Part shown: in pieces, positions 24,355 through 32,983 of the stretch | Numbering within the stretch: the stretch's first letter is position 1 | Layout: each line of letters begins with the position of its first letter | Assembly (NCBI GenBank): GCA_018062515.1 | Contig: JAGOSC010000029.1 | Coordinates: forward strand, 1-36,669 | DNA length: 36,669 nucleotides | Source of the DNA: Candidatus Omnitrophota bacterium | Lineage (GTDB): Bacteria > Omnitrophota > Gorgyraeia > Zapsychrales > Zapsychraceae | Direction: 5' to 3' | The notes under the pieces: model-generated | The model's input: only the letters and a program-made list of their open reading frames with translations | Databases searched by the model: none | What the model was told of the DNA's origin: nothing | Translations under genes and position numbers: made by a program

Positions 24355-25152
24355 ATGATTAAACTATTTGAACATATCGGCCGTCCATTTATTGGTTATT
24401 ATGAGACAGCCGTTGAATCGATTAAGTTAACCTTAGAAACATTTTACTGGGTTATTTTTGGTCCCTTCCGAGGACGTCCGATCAATACTTCTGCCGCTTT
24501 TTCTCAAATGGTTTTTATGGGGTTCAACTCCATTATCATCGTCATTTTTGTGACTTTCTTCACGGGCGTTGTTTTGGCCATGCAATCGTCATATCAATTA
24601 GCGAAGATGGGTGCAACGATTTATGTGGCGAGTCTAACGGCCATATCCATTTGCCGAGAATTAGGACCGGTGTTAACGGCTTTGGTTATCGCGGGACGTA
24701 TTGGAGCAGCCATCACGGCGGAAATCGGATCCATGAAAGTTAATGAACAGATTGAAGCCATTGAAACGATGGCCATCAGCCCCGTGCGGTATTTGGTGGT
24801 TCCGAAATTTTTGGCCTTATTAGTTATGTTGCCTTGTTTGACGGTGATTGGTGATATTGCCGGAATTCTCGGCGGATACGTGATCGGCGTGTATAGCCTT
24901 AAAATCAATTCTGCCCTTTATTGGCAGACGACGTTTGATTATTTAACACTCAAAGATATTTATACCGGATTGACTAAACCTTTCGTGTTTGCTGTTGTGA
25001 TCAGTATGGTCGGAGCATATCAGGGATTAAAAACCAGCGGCGGTGCCGTCGGAGTGGGGCGGGCGACGACGATCAGTGTGGTCACCAGTTTTATTATGAT
25101 TATTCTCGCCGATGCCGTCATTACGGGAATTTACTATTTTACGAATGTCTAA
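24355..25152 (+). CDS. mlaE: Mla-type phospholipid transport permease
   Basis: I take the ATG at 24355, one base after the receiver stop; a TTG start at 24325 would overlap that gene. The 265 residues have the MlaE/TTG2B pattern: a re-entrant N-terminal helix, then MQSSYQLAKMGA, SICRELGPVLTALVIAGRIG, AAITAEIGSMKVNEQIEA and later FVFAVVISMVGAYQGL. This is the inner-membrane permease core of MCE-domain ABC systems that move phospholipids between the two membranes. It sits directly before its ATPase and MCE-domain genes. No periplasmic MlaC or outer-membrane MlaA was seen in this window. Confidence 0.94.
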   Translation: MIKLFEHIGRPFIGYYETAVESIKLTLETFYWVIFGPFRGRPINTSAAFSQMVFMGFNSIIIVIFVTFFTGVVLAMQSSYQLAKMGATIYVASLTAISICRELGPVLTALVIAGRIGAAITAEIGSMKVNEQIEAIETMAISPVRYLVVPKFLALLVMLPCLTVIGDIAGILGGYVIGVYSLKINSALYWQTTFDYLTLKDIYTGLTKPFVFAVVISMVGAYQGLKTSGGAVGVGRATTISVVTSFIMIILADAVITGIYYFTNV

Positions 25153-25157
25153 AAAAT

Positions 25158-25922
25158 ATGTCAGAGAATAAAGTTGCTATATCAGTTAGAGGTATTCAGA
25201 AAGTCTTCAACGGAAGAACTGTTCTTAACAATATTGATCTCGATATTAATAAGGGCGAAACATTTGTCATTATGGGCGGATCAGGAAGCGGAAAGTCGAC
25301 GCTGTTACGGATTATGACCGGCGGAATTAAGCCGGATAAAGGATCGGTTTTTTTCGGAGAGCAAGAATTGCATTCCATTAAGAAAGAAGAAGCAGAAAAA
25401 ATTAAACGCCGTTTCGGGATGAGCTTTCAATCTTCAGCGCTGTTGGATTTTCTCACCGTCGAGGAAAACGTCTCTTTGCCTTTAAAAGAACATACAAAGT
25501 TGGATTCTAAAATTATCAGCATTATCGCGAAGATGAAGTTGAATTTAGTCGGCTTAAAAGGATTTGAAAAACATTATCCGAATGAATTATCGGGTGGTAT
25601 GAAAAAAAGAGTCGGTGTGGCGCGCGCAATTGCGATGGACCCGGAAGTTGTTTTTTACGACGAGCCGACGGCGGGTCTTGATCCAGTTGTCTGTCACGTC
25701 GTCGATCAATTGATTTTGGATTTGACTAAAAAACTAAATTTAACATCGATTGTCGTCACTCATAATATGGAAAGCGTTTGGCGCATTGCTGACCGTGTTG
25801 CCATGGTTTATAAAGGAAAACTTTTAGAAGTCGGAACACCGAAGGAAATCAAACAATCGACTAATGAAATTGTTCAGCAGTTTATTAACGGCGATATTGA
25901 AGGGCCGATACACGTCACATAA
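25158..25922 (+). CDS. mlaF: Mla-type phospholipid transport ATPase
   Basis: The 254-residue ABC ATPase has Walker A GGSGSGKST (about 40-48), the Q-loop SFQSSALLDFLTVEENV, which is typical of MlaF-type ATPases, signature LSGGMKKR (about 141-148) and Walker B VVFYDEPTAGLDP (about 161-173). The H-loop is in VVTHNMES. It powers MlaE by ATP hydrolysis at the cytoplasmic face. It starts five bases after mlaE with no clear ribosome-binding site, suggesting translational coupling, and precedes mlaD by 34 bases. Confidence 0.95.
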   Translation: MSENKVAISVRGIQKVFNGRTVLNNIDLDINKGETFVIMGGSGSGKSTLLRIMTGGIKPDKGSVFFGEQELHSIKKEEAEKIKRRFGMSFQSSALLDFLTVEENVSLPLKEHTKLDSKIISIIAKMKLNLVGLKGFEKHYPNELSGGMKKRVGVARAIAMDPEVVFYDEPTAGLDPVVCHVVDQLILDLTKKLNLTSIVVTHNMESVWRIADRVAMVYKGKLLEVGTPKEIKQSTNEIVQQFINGDIEGPIHVT

Positions 25923-25956
25923 AACCAGTTTATTTTTTTAAGATGGGAGAATATTT

Positions 25957-26712
25957 ATGAAATTTTCCAATGAAGCTAAGATCGGGATTATGATCACCAC
26001 GGTGGTTATTATTTTAGGTTATTTAACGATCAAGTCCGGTGATTTCAACGTTTCTAAAAAAGGTTACACCGTTAAAGTTAGATTTACGAATATCGACGGA
26101 GTTAGCCTGAACGCGCCGGTCATGTTGAATGGTCTTGAAGTCGGTAAGGTCAATAAAATTGATATTATCGAAGACAATAGTGTGACCAGACTTGAGTTGA
26201 CGGTTTGGGTTGAGGAAAGCATCAAGTTGGCGACGGGTACAACGGCTTTTGCCAAGAATATGGGATTCTTTGGAGAAAAATATGTGGGCCTTCTTTCCGC
26301 CTCGTCGGCAAATGGATATCTTCAGCCCGACGCTGTGATTGAAGGAAGGGATCCGGCGGATGTTGACCGTCTTTTACTCGACGGACAGGACATTGCCAAG
26401 GACATTAAATCCATAACAGCTAATCTCAACGAACGCCTTACCATAAATAAAGAATCGATTGACCGCATCGTCGCTAATTTGGATGTCAGCGCGGCCAATG
26501 TCAATTCCATAACGACTAATGTTGATGAACGAATCAAAGTTAATCAAATCAAATTCGATGAATTGATTGCCAACTTACATTCATCCAGCACAAACCTTGA
26601 TCAATTTACCTACGATTTAAAAATGAATCCTTGGAAGCTACTGTATCGTTCCAAAGAAAAAAGACAAAAAAGCATCGACCTATTAAAAGTTGAACAAGAA
26701 GTAAAAAAATAG
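25957..26712 (+). CDS. mlaD: Mla-type MCE-domain protein
   Basis: The 251 residues contain one N-terminal membrane helix (about 9-26), an MCE domain (about 36-120) with the strands YTVKVRFTNIDGVSLNAPVML and NGLEVGKVNKIDI typical of the family, then a long coiled segment (about 135-225) and an ending MNPWKLLYRSKE. MCE domains form hexameric rings that carry lipids across the periplasm. The helical tail is longer than that of E. coli MlaD and may extend the channel. GGGAGA lies nine bases before the start. It is the third mla gene in the operon. Confidence 0.94.
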   Translation: MKFSNEAKIGIMITTVVIILGYLTIKSGDFNVSKKGYTVKVRFTNIDGVSLNAPVMLNGLEVGKVNKIDIIEDNSVTRLELTVWVEESIKLATGTTAFAKNMGFFGEKYVGLLSASSANGYLQPDAVIEGRDPADVDRLLLDGQDIAKDIKSITANLNERLTINKESIDRIVANLDVSAANVNSITTNVDERIKVNQIKFDELIANLHSSSTNLDQFTYDLKMNPWKLLYRSKEKRQKSIDLLKVEQEVKK

Positions 26713-26720
26713 GAAAAGTC

Positions 26721-27221
26721 ATGAAGAAAATGTTCTTGGCGTGGTTTCTGGTCTGTAGTATTTTGGGTACGGGTATATCGGCTGCAAATGGAGAGGATAT
26801 GAAGATTGAAGACGGCAAGAAAGTTAAACTTGATTATACATTGAAAATTGATGGCCAAATGGTGGAAACATCCGTCGGAAAAACTCCGCTTGAATATACT
26901 CAGGGGAAGAGTGAAATTATTCCCGGTCTTGAATCCAGATTAGAGGGATTGATCGTCGGTGATGAACGGTCGGTGATTGTCCCGGCGGTGGAGGCTTACG
27001 GTGAAATTAATGAAGAGGCTTACCGCGAAGTGCCCAAGACTTCATTGCCTGATGGGTTTAAGCCTGAGGCCGGTATGGTTTTAGACATAGAAGCTCCGGA
27101 TAAGAGTGTCGTCCCGGCGGTTGTTTGGGAGGTCAAAGAAAATTCCGTTGTCTTGAATTTTAATCATCCCTTAGCCGGAAAAACATTGCAGTTTGATATT
27201 AAGATTTTATCGATTGAATAA
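26721..27221 (+). CDS. Exported FKBP-type peptidyl-prolyl isomerase (SlyD-like)
   Basis: The 166 residues start with a signal peptide (about 1-22, cut near ISA-A). The mature FKBP core is VKLDYTLKIDGQMVETS, then EYTQGKSEIIPGLESRLEGL, a typical FKBP active-site edge, followed by an insert-in-flap region (about 90-140) as in SlyD, and the closing strand VVLNFNHPLAGKTLQFDI, a SlyD-type ending. It should assist folding of exported proteins at proline bonds. It begins eight bases after mlaD with an AGGA site and is the last gene before a strong terminator, so it shares the mla transcript. Confidence 0.93.
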   Translation: MKKMFLAWFLVCSILGTGISAANGEDMKIEDGKKVKLDYTLKIDGQMVETSVGKTPLEYTQGKSEIIPGLESRLEGLIVGDERSVIVPAVEAYGEINEEAYREVPKTSLPDGFKPEAGMVLDIEAPDKSVVPAVVWEVKENSVVLNFNHPLAGKTLQFDIKILSIE

Positions 27222-27238
27222 ATCTTGAAGAAAAATCT

Positions 27239-27275
27239 AGGGCATAATAATTTTACGATTATTATGTCCTTTTTA
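27239..27275. terminator. Bidirectional terminator between FKBP and ZIP genes
   Basis: A 13-bp stem (27239-27251 with 27258-27270, one G-U pair) with loop TTTACG is followed by TTTTT on the plus strand. The complementary A tract upstream gives a T tract for the converging minus-strand gene, so it can serve both. Confidence 0.8.
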
Positions 27276-27279
27276 TTTA

Positions 27280-28062
27280 CTAAATATGAACGGGCAAAAG
27301 ATCCAGTAGCGTCGTGATGAGAAGCATGAGGCATAATCCGATCATGACTCCCCAGGCGGTGAGACTTTTGCCGCAGTCTTCTATGGCGGATGGGATCAGT
27401 TCGGACATGGTTAAATAAATCATAGCTCCCCCGGCAAAACCCAATCCGATGGGAAGAAGAGGTTGAAAAAGCCACGCTAACATGACGGCGGGAACGGCCA
27501 TGACCGGCTGAGGAACGCTGGTTAAAATAGATATCCAGGCGCATTTTCTCGTCGACACGCCTTCTGCCTTTAACGGTAAAGATATGGCAATACCTTCTGG
27601 GATATTATGCACGGTAATGGCGATGGCCATGACTAAACCAAATTTTAGATTTTCCGTTGCGAAAGCTACGCCAATCGCGATACCTTCGGGAATAGAATGA
27701 ATAAACATCGCTATAAAAATTAAAAGTCCACGTTTTGAAAATCCGTATTTTTTATAATGTTTATAAAAACTTTGGTCACTAAAATTTTTTTCCGTATAGT
27801 GAAAAAACGCGGCTCCTAACATCAACCCAAGAATGACGATGTAAGGAGATAAAGGAAAGTGATCTTTGAGGGCGATGCCTTCTTGGGCCAAAGAGAAAAC
27901 CGAAGCGGAAATCATCATGCCAGCGGCGGTGGCGGACGCAAATCCGCGGACGGTTAAAGAATTATTCTTAACAAAATGAACAGGAATGGCGCCTAAACCG
28001 GTGGCTAAAGCGCTGATAATACCGGTTACTAAAGTCCAAAATATGAGAGAAGTTTGTTCCAT
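27280..28062 (-). CDS. ZIP-family metal transporter
   Basis: The 260 residues have eight hydrophobic helices and the two ZIP metal-site signatures, HSIPEGIAIGVAFATENL and HNIPEGIAISLPL, containing the His, Glu and Asn ligands of transmembrane helices 4 and 5. A short cytoplasmic loop (ENFSDQSFYKHYKKYGFSK) separates the halves. ZIP proteins import divalent metals, usually zinc, down their gradient; selectivity cannot be told from sequence. TATATA lies eight bases upstream of the ATG on the minus strand, with no ribosome-binding site, so this mRNA may also be leaderless. It diverges from the toxin-antitoxin-like pair. Confidence 0.94.
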   Translation of the reverse strand: MEQTSLIFWTLVTGIISALATGLGAIPVHFVKNNSLTVRGFASATAAGMMISASVFSLAQEGIALKDHFPLSPYIVILGLMLGAAFFHYTEKNFSDQSFYKHYKKYGFSKRGLLIFIAMFIHSIPEGIAIGVAFATENLKFGLVMAIAITVHNIPEGIAISLPLKAEGVSTRKCAWISILTSVPQPVMAVPAVMLAWLFQPLLPIGLGFAGGAMIYLTMSELIPSAIEDCGKSLTAWGVMIGLCLMLLITTLLDLLPVHI

Positions 28063-28167
28063 AAGATTTTTATATAAGGCTGCTGATAATTTGATATGTT
28101 ATCACAGTATATCAGCGCGCCAAAGATGAATATGAACGTTTTCTACAGACACGTTTAAGGAAGAATA

Positions 28168-28238
28168 TTGACGCCGTTTTAAATAATGGTATACTTGTCC
28201 ATATGTAAGGTTAACCTAACAGATGTAAGGTATAGAAT
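28168..28238 (+). promoter_or_regulatory. Promoter and probable operator of the HEPN/MNT pair
   Basis: TTGACG (28168-28173) and TATACT (28190-28195) form a promoter with a 16-bp spacer. Immediately after it, ATGTAAGGT is repeated at 28203-28211 and 28223-28231, a 20-bp phase of about two helical turns, and AGGTTAACCT (28208-28217) is a perfect palindrome. A second -10 (TAGAAT 28233-28238) lies ten bases from the ATG and could give a leaderless transcript. The repeats are candidate binding sites for the wHTH of the first gene product. Confidence 0.6.
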
Positions 28239-28248
28239 AGTATAGCCT

Positions 28249-28881
28249 ATGATCCAATCGCCTTTTAATATTAATGAAATCATTGATTCTCCGTCTAAAC
28301 TTGCCATTTTGCGGGTGTTTGCTTCCCGCAAAGGCCTTAAGGCCACCGGACGGGAAATAGCCAAATTATCGGGCTATTCAGTACCGTCCACCCATGAATC
28401 TTTAAAAGACCTGAATGGCCGTAATATTCTTAATCTGGAAGTGATCGGTAAACAGCATATCTATACCTTAAACGAAGACGATCGTATTGTAAAAAAAATA
28501 ATCCGTCCTCTTTTTGAGACGGAAGGAAGCGTCAATGATGAAATTGGTGATTTTCTGGTCAAAGAACTTAAACAAGCCCGTCTTAAACAAGCTGTTGTTT
28601 CTTTGATTTTGTACGGCAGTGTCCAAAGGCATGAAGCCAGAAAAGTAAGTGATGTTGATATCGCTGTTATCGTCGAGAAAACAACCGATGTAAAAAAAGT
28701 TTCCGATATTTTTATTTCGTCTATTACTGGTAAATTCAGGGCTTATTTTGGAGTACAATTGGATCTTTATATAAAACCAGTAACCGAGTTCAAGAGCCGT
28801 TTGAAAAGAAATTTGGCCCCGGTCTCAACTCTGATGAAATCTTATGCTGTTTTGTATGGAAAGGAACCTCTGGAGATTTAA
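28249..28881 (+). CDS. wHTH-nucleotidyltransferase (MNT) antitoxin-like protein
   Basis: The 210 residues fuse an N-terminal winged helix-turn-helix (about 15-80; REIAKLSGYSVPSTHESLKDL is the recognition segment) to a minimal nucleotidyltransferase. The latter shows the signature G123-S124, ten residues, then D135-V-D137, and the third carboxylate D173 in QLDLYI. MNT proteins paired with HEPN proteins AMPylate and silence the HEPN partner. The wHTH suggests this protein also represses its own operon. The start has no ribosome-binding site. The HEPN gene begins two bases after the stop, and a GGAG lies seven bases before its GTG. Confidence 0.9.
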   Translation: MIQSPFNINEIIDSPSKLAILRVFASRKGLKATGREIAKLSGYSVPSTHESLKDLNGRNILNLEVIGKQHIYTLNEDDRIVKKIIRPLFETEGSVNDEIGDFLVKELKQARLKQAVVSLILYGSVQRHEARKVSDVDIAVIVEKTTDVKKVSDIFISSITGKFRAYFGVQLDLYIKPVTEFKSRLKRNLAPVSTLMKSYAVLYGKEPLEI

Positions 28882-28882
28882 G

Positions 28883-29290
28883 GTGGCGTCAGGCGAGCGT
28901 AAAATCAGGCAGGAACATAAATCTGTATCCATGGATTATTTAAAAAAAGCTATGGATAATTATGATCAAATGCTGGCGGCTTTTCACGCGTCGAATTGGA
29001 ACGCCGCCGCGACGTTAGCGGTTCAATGTGTGATTTCTTCAGCCGATGCTATATGCGTTTTTGAAAAAGGCCTTCGATCTATTTCTCAGGATCATTTGGA
29101 TGTCTGCGATTTGGTCGCCGGATTGACCATTGAGGATGCCGATGAAAAGTCCAAACAATTGCGTAAGGTTATTATGCGAAAAAATATGGTTCAGTATGAA
29201 TCCCGGAATGTTCGAAAAAATGACGCTGATGAAATGGTGAAATGCGCGGCAAGATTTTATCAATGGGTGAATGGAAGCATAGAAAAATAA
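28883..29290 (+). CDS. HEPN-domain protein, probable toxin partner of the MNT
   Basis: I take the GTG at 28883 as start: it lies two bases after the MNT stop and has GGAG (28872-28875) seven bases upstream; an internal ATG at 28931 is less well placed. The 135 residues are four-helical, with RKNMVQYESRNVRKNDADEMV and an AARFYQWVNG end that resemble the SAV_6107-like HEPN group. A clear R-x4-6-H RNase motif is not present: the position that usually carries it reads RKNMVQY, so RNase activity is uncertain. The stop is only four bases before metH. Confidence 0.78.
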   Translation: MASGERKIRQEHKSVSMDYLKKAMDNYDQMLAAFHASNWNAAATLAVQCVISSADAICVFEKGLRSISQDHLDVCDLVAGLTIEDADEKSKQLRKVIMRKNMVQYESRNVRKNDADEMVKCAARFYQWVNGSIEK

Positions 29291-29294
29291 TTTT

Positions 29295-32200
29295 ATGAAA
29301 AAATTGAAACAACATCCTATTTGTGATTTATTAGACCAGAGAATTCTCATTTTAGACGGCGCGATGGGAACGATGATCCAGCGTTATAAGCTGGATGAGG
29401 CTGGTTTCCGCGGGAAGCGTTTTGCCAATTATCCTACTGATTTAAAAAATAATAGCGATTTATTATCGCTGACTCAACCGCACATTATCGATGAAATTCA
29501 CCGGCAGTATCTTGAAGCTGGAAGTGATGTTATTGAGACTAACACCTTTAATTCCAATGCCATTAGTATGGCCGACTATAACATGCAGAATTTGGTGCAT
29601 GAACTGAATATCGCGTCGGCTCAAATCGCCCGAAAAGCCGCGGATGACTATTCACGCAAAACGCCTAATAAGCCTCGTTTCGTTGCTGGCGCTATTGGCC
29701 CGACGACAAAAACCGCAACTTTATCGAAAGACGTCAATGATCCCGGCGGACGTGATATTACATTTGATCAATTAGCCGCGGCATACGGCGAACAAGTGAA
29801 GGCTCTCGTCGAAGGCGGTGTTGACCTTTTACTCGTCGAGACTATATTTGATACATTGAATGCGAAAGCAGCGCTATTTGCTATTGATCAATATTGTGCG
29901 GAAAAAAATATTTCTATTCCGCTCATGATTTCCGGAACAATCACCGACGCCAGTGGACGTACATTGTCCGGACAGACGGCGGAAGCATTTTGGATTTCGG
30001 TGAAACATGCTAAACCATTGTCCATCGGTTTAAACTGCGCACTAGGCGCTGGCGATATGAGACCGTATATCAAAGAACTTTCCAAATTAGCGCCATGTTA
30101 TGTCAGCTGTTACCCGAATGCTGGTTTGCCTAATCCTTTAGCTGAAACAGGTTTTGATCAAACACCGGAAATTATGACTCCGCTCGTCAGAGAATTTGCC
30201 GAAAGTGGCTTCGTTAATATTTTAGGCGGATGCTGCGGAACTTCTCCGGATTTTATTCGCGCATTCGTCGACGCTGTCAAGAACGTTGCCCCTCGGAAAC
30301 GTCCGCAATTACCTGTATTGACCAGTTTCAGCGGATTAGAAGCCCTCAATATGACGGAGAATACCAATTTTATTAATATTGGTGAACGAACGAATGTTAC
30401 GGGATCCATACAGTTTTCTAAAATGATTTTGGCTGGGAATTACGACGCAGCTTTGTCTGTGGCTCGTCAACAAGTTGAAAACGGTGCGCAGATTATTGAC
30501 ATCAACATGGATGAGGCGATGTTGAATTCGCAAGAAGCTATGGTACGTTTTTTAAATCTCATCGCCGCTGAACCGGATATTTCCCGCGTGCCAATTATGA
30601 TTGATTCATCGAAATGGTCGGTCATCGAGGCTGGTTTGAAATGTGTTCAAGGAAAATCGATTGTTAATTCCATCAGTTTAAAAGAAGGCGAAAAAGCTTT
30701 TATTGAACAGGCCATTAAAGTTAAACGCTATGGAGCTGCTGCGGTTGTCATGGCCTTTGATGAAAAAGGCCAAGCCGATACGATTGATCGACGAGTGGAT
30801 ATATGTGCGCGTGCATATAAAATCTTGACGGAAGTCGTTGATTTTCCGCCGGAAGATATTATTTTTGATCCAAATATATTTGCCGTAGCGACGGGAATTG
30901 AGGAACATAATAATTATGCCGTTGATTTTATTGAAGCGACTCGACGGATAAAAGCAAAACTTCCGCATTGTCGAATCAGCGGTGGTGTGAGCAACGTTTC
31001 CTTTTCTTTCCGCGGAAATAATCCGGTGCGCGAAGCGATACATTCTGCCTTTTTATATCATGCTATCAAGGCTGGTATGGATATGGGTATTGTCAACGCC
31101 GGTATGATCACGGTTTACGACGAGATCCCTAAAGATTTATTAGAATTAATTGAAGATGTTCTTCTTAATCGTCGCAAAGATGCGACGGATCGACTTGTCA
31201 CGTTCGCGGAATCGGTTAAAGGCGGCGGAATAACGATAGAAGCTGATGTAGCGTGGCGGCAAGACCCGGTGGAAAAAAGACTCGCGCATTCGCTGGTGAA
31301 AGGTATTGTCGATTTTATTGAGATAGACACAGAGGAAGCTCGTAAAAAATATGGTAAACCGATTCTCGTCATTGAAGGTCCATTGATGGATGGGATGAAC
31401 ATTGTCGGAGATTTATTCGGCGAAGGAAAAATGTTTTTGCCACAGGTGGTCAAAAGTGCGCGCGTTATGAAAAAAGCCGTCGCGTATCTGGATCCTTTTT
31501 TGAAGGCGGAAAAACAGGGCGTGGTTAAGGCTGCGGGAAAGATAATCATGGCCACCGTTAAGGGCGATGTTCATGATATCGGTAAAAACATCGTCGGTGT
31601 TGTTCTGGCGTGTAACAATTATGAAATTGTTGATCTCGGCGTCATGGTGCCGTGTGAACGAATTTTAGATGAAGCAATAAAACAAAAAGCGGATATGGTC
31701 GGTTTAAGTGGATTAATTACTCCGTCGCTGGAAGAGATGACATACGTAGCGAGTGAAATGCAGCGCCTCGGATTCACAATGCCGCTTTTAATTGGCGGCG
31801 CGACGACGTCGGCTAATCACACAGCCGTTAAAATTTCTGGGAAATATCCAAATGGTTTTACGATTCATGTGAAAGATGCCTCCCGCTGTGTCGGAGTTTG
31901 TTCAAATTTATTGGATGAAAAGACCAAACCCGTTTTAGTTCAGAAAACATTGGCTCAATATGATCAACTGCGGGCTGATTTTTCCGCCTCGCACGGAAAA
32001 CGAAAATTATTATCACTAAGCGAAGCGAGAGAAAAAGGTCCTCAAAGTGATTGGAAAAATGTTCTAATATCAAAGCCGTCATTCTTTGGTACGAAGACAA
32101 TAAAGGATTATGATTTAAGTGAAATCCGTAAGCTGATTGATTGGACGCCGTTCTTCCCGACGTGGGAATTAAAAGGAAAATATCCGAAAATTTTAACCGA

Positions 32201-32981
32201 TCCTAAATGGGGTGAAGAGGCGACCAAATTATTCGCCGATGCCAATGCTATGCTTGACGATGTTATTCGTCACAAATGGCTTAAAGCCAATGCCGTTGTT
32301 GGTCTTTATCCAGCGAACAGCGTTGGGGATGATATTGAAGTTTATGCTGATGAAAAACGCGACCGCATTTTAACTGTGTTTCATGGCTTACGGCAGCAAG
32401 CGGTTCGCCAAGATAATCGTCCGCATTATTCTTTATCTGATTTTATTGCGCCTAAATCATCGGGAATCAAAGATTATATCGGCGCCTTTGCGGTTACGAC
32501 AGGACTTGGTGTGGATGAGTTGGCTAAAAAGTTTGAATTAGACCATGATGATTATAAAAGTATTATGATTAAAGCCGTGGCCGATCGATTGGCCGAAGCT
32601 TTTGCCGAATTAATCCACTTAAAAGTACGAAAAGAATGGTGGGGATATGCCAAAGATGAGAATTTAAGCCTGGAAGAATTGGTTGGTGAAAAGTACCAAG
32701 GCATTCGACCGGCGGCCGGATATCCTTCCCAACCCGATCACACGGAAAAACCATTACTCTTTGACCTGTTACAAGTTAAGTCAAATACTAGTATTCAGTT
32801 AACGGAAAGTTATGCTATGATACCAGCCTCGTCAGTGTCAGGCTTATATTTTGCGCATCCTGAGGCTAAATATTTTACGCTTGATCTGATCGGCAAAGAT
32901 CAGGTCATTGATTATGCCCAGCGCAAAGACATGGATTTATCACTGATGGAAAAATGGCTCGGGCCGAGTTTGGGATATTAA
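29295..32981 (+). CDS. metH: Cobalamin-dependent methionine synthase
   Basis: The 1228 residues are the full-length four-module enzyme. The homocysteine domain (about 1-325) has the zinc ligands C248, C313 and C314. The pterin domain (about 355-620) carries NIGERTNVTGS and IDINMDEAMLNSQEAM. The cobalamin module includes DVHDIGKN with the cobalt ligand H760, and the activation domain (about 900-1228) has RPAAGYPSQPDH. It moves a methyl group from methyltetrahydrofolate to homocysteine through B12. The start lies four bases after the HEPN gene, so no B12 riboswitch can sit directly ahead of it. Its C-terminal nine residues recur downstream (see repeat). Confidence 0.98.
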   Translation: MKKLKQHPICDLLDQRILILDGAMGTMIQRYKLDEAGFRGKRFANYPTDLKNNSDLLSLTQPHIIDEIHRQYLEAGSDVIETNTFNSNAISMADYNMQNLVHELNIASAQIARKAADDYSRKTPNKPRFVAGAIGPTTKTATLSKDVNDPGGRDITFDQLAAAYGEQVKALVEGGVDLLLVETIFDTLNAKAALFAIDQYCAEKNISIPLMISGTITDASGRTLSGQTAEAFWISVKHAKPLSIGLNCALGAGDMRPYIKELSKLAPCYVSCYPNAGLPNPLAETGFDQTPEIMTPLVREFAESGFVNILGGCCGTSPDFIRAFVDAVKNVAPRKRPQLPVLTSFSGLEALNMTENTNFINIGERTNVTGSIQFSKMILAGNYDAALSVARQQVENGAQIIDINMDEAMLNSQEAMVRFLNLIAAEPDISRVPIMIDSSKWSVIEAGLKCVQGKSIVNSISLKEGEKAFIEQAIKVKRYGAAAVVMAFDEKGQADTIDRRVDICARAYKILTEVVDFPPEDIIFDPNIFAVATGIEEHNNYAVDFIEATRRIKAKLPHCRISGGVSNVSFSFRGNNPVREAIHSAFLYHAIKAGMDMGIVNAGMITVYDEIPKDLLELIEDVLLNRRKDATDRLVTFAESVKGGGITIEADVAWRQDPVEKRLAHSLVKGIVDFIEIDTEEARKKYGKPILVIEGPLMDGMNIVGDLFGEGKMFLPQVVKSARVMKKAVAYLDPFLKAEKQGVVKAAGKIIMATVKGDVHDIGKNIVGVVLACNNYEIVDLGVMVPCERILDEAIKQKADMVGLSGLITPSLEEMTYVASEMQRLGFTMPLLIGGATTSANHTAVKISGKYPNGFTIHVKDASRCVGVCSNLLDEKTKPVLVQKTLAQYDQLRADFSASHGKRKLLSLSEAREKGPQSDWKNVLISKPSFFGTKTIKDYDLSEIRKLIDWTPFFPTWELKGKYPKILTDPKWGEEATKLFADANAMLDDVIRHKWLKANAVVGLYPANSVGDDIEVYADEKRDRILTVFHGLRQQAVRQDNRPHYSLSDFIAPKSSGIKDYIGAFAVTTGLGVDELAKKFELDHDDYKSIMIKAVADRLAEAFAELIHLKVRKEWWGYAKDENLSLEELVGEKYQGIRPAAGYPSQPDHTEKPLLFDLLQVKSNTSIQLTESYAMIPASSVSGLYFAHPEAKYFTLDLIGKDQVIDYAQRKDMDLSLMEKWLGPSLGY
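32952..32981 (+). repeat. Direct repeat, copy 1 (metH 3' end)
   Basis: The last 30 bases of metH (32952-32981) recur at 33485-33514 with 28 identities. Both substitutions (ggg to ggc and gga to ggg) are silent in the metH frame, so KWLGPSLGY-stop is kept in both copies. Confidence 0.9.
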
Positions 32982-32983
32982 GA

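Noticed and set aside
29291..29400. Cobalamin or SAM riboswitch for metH
   Set aside because: Only four bases separate HEPN and metH, and no conserved riboswitch core was seen upstream.
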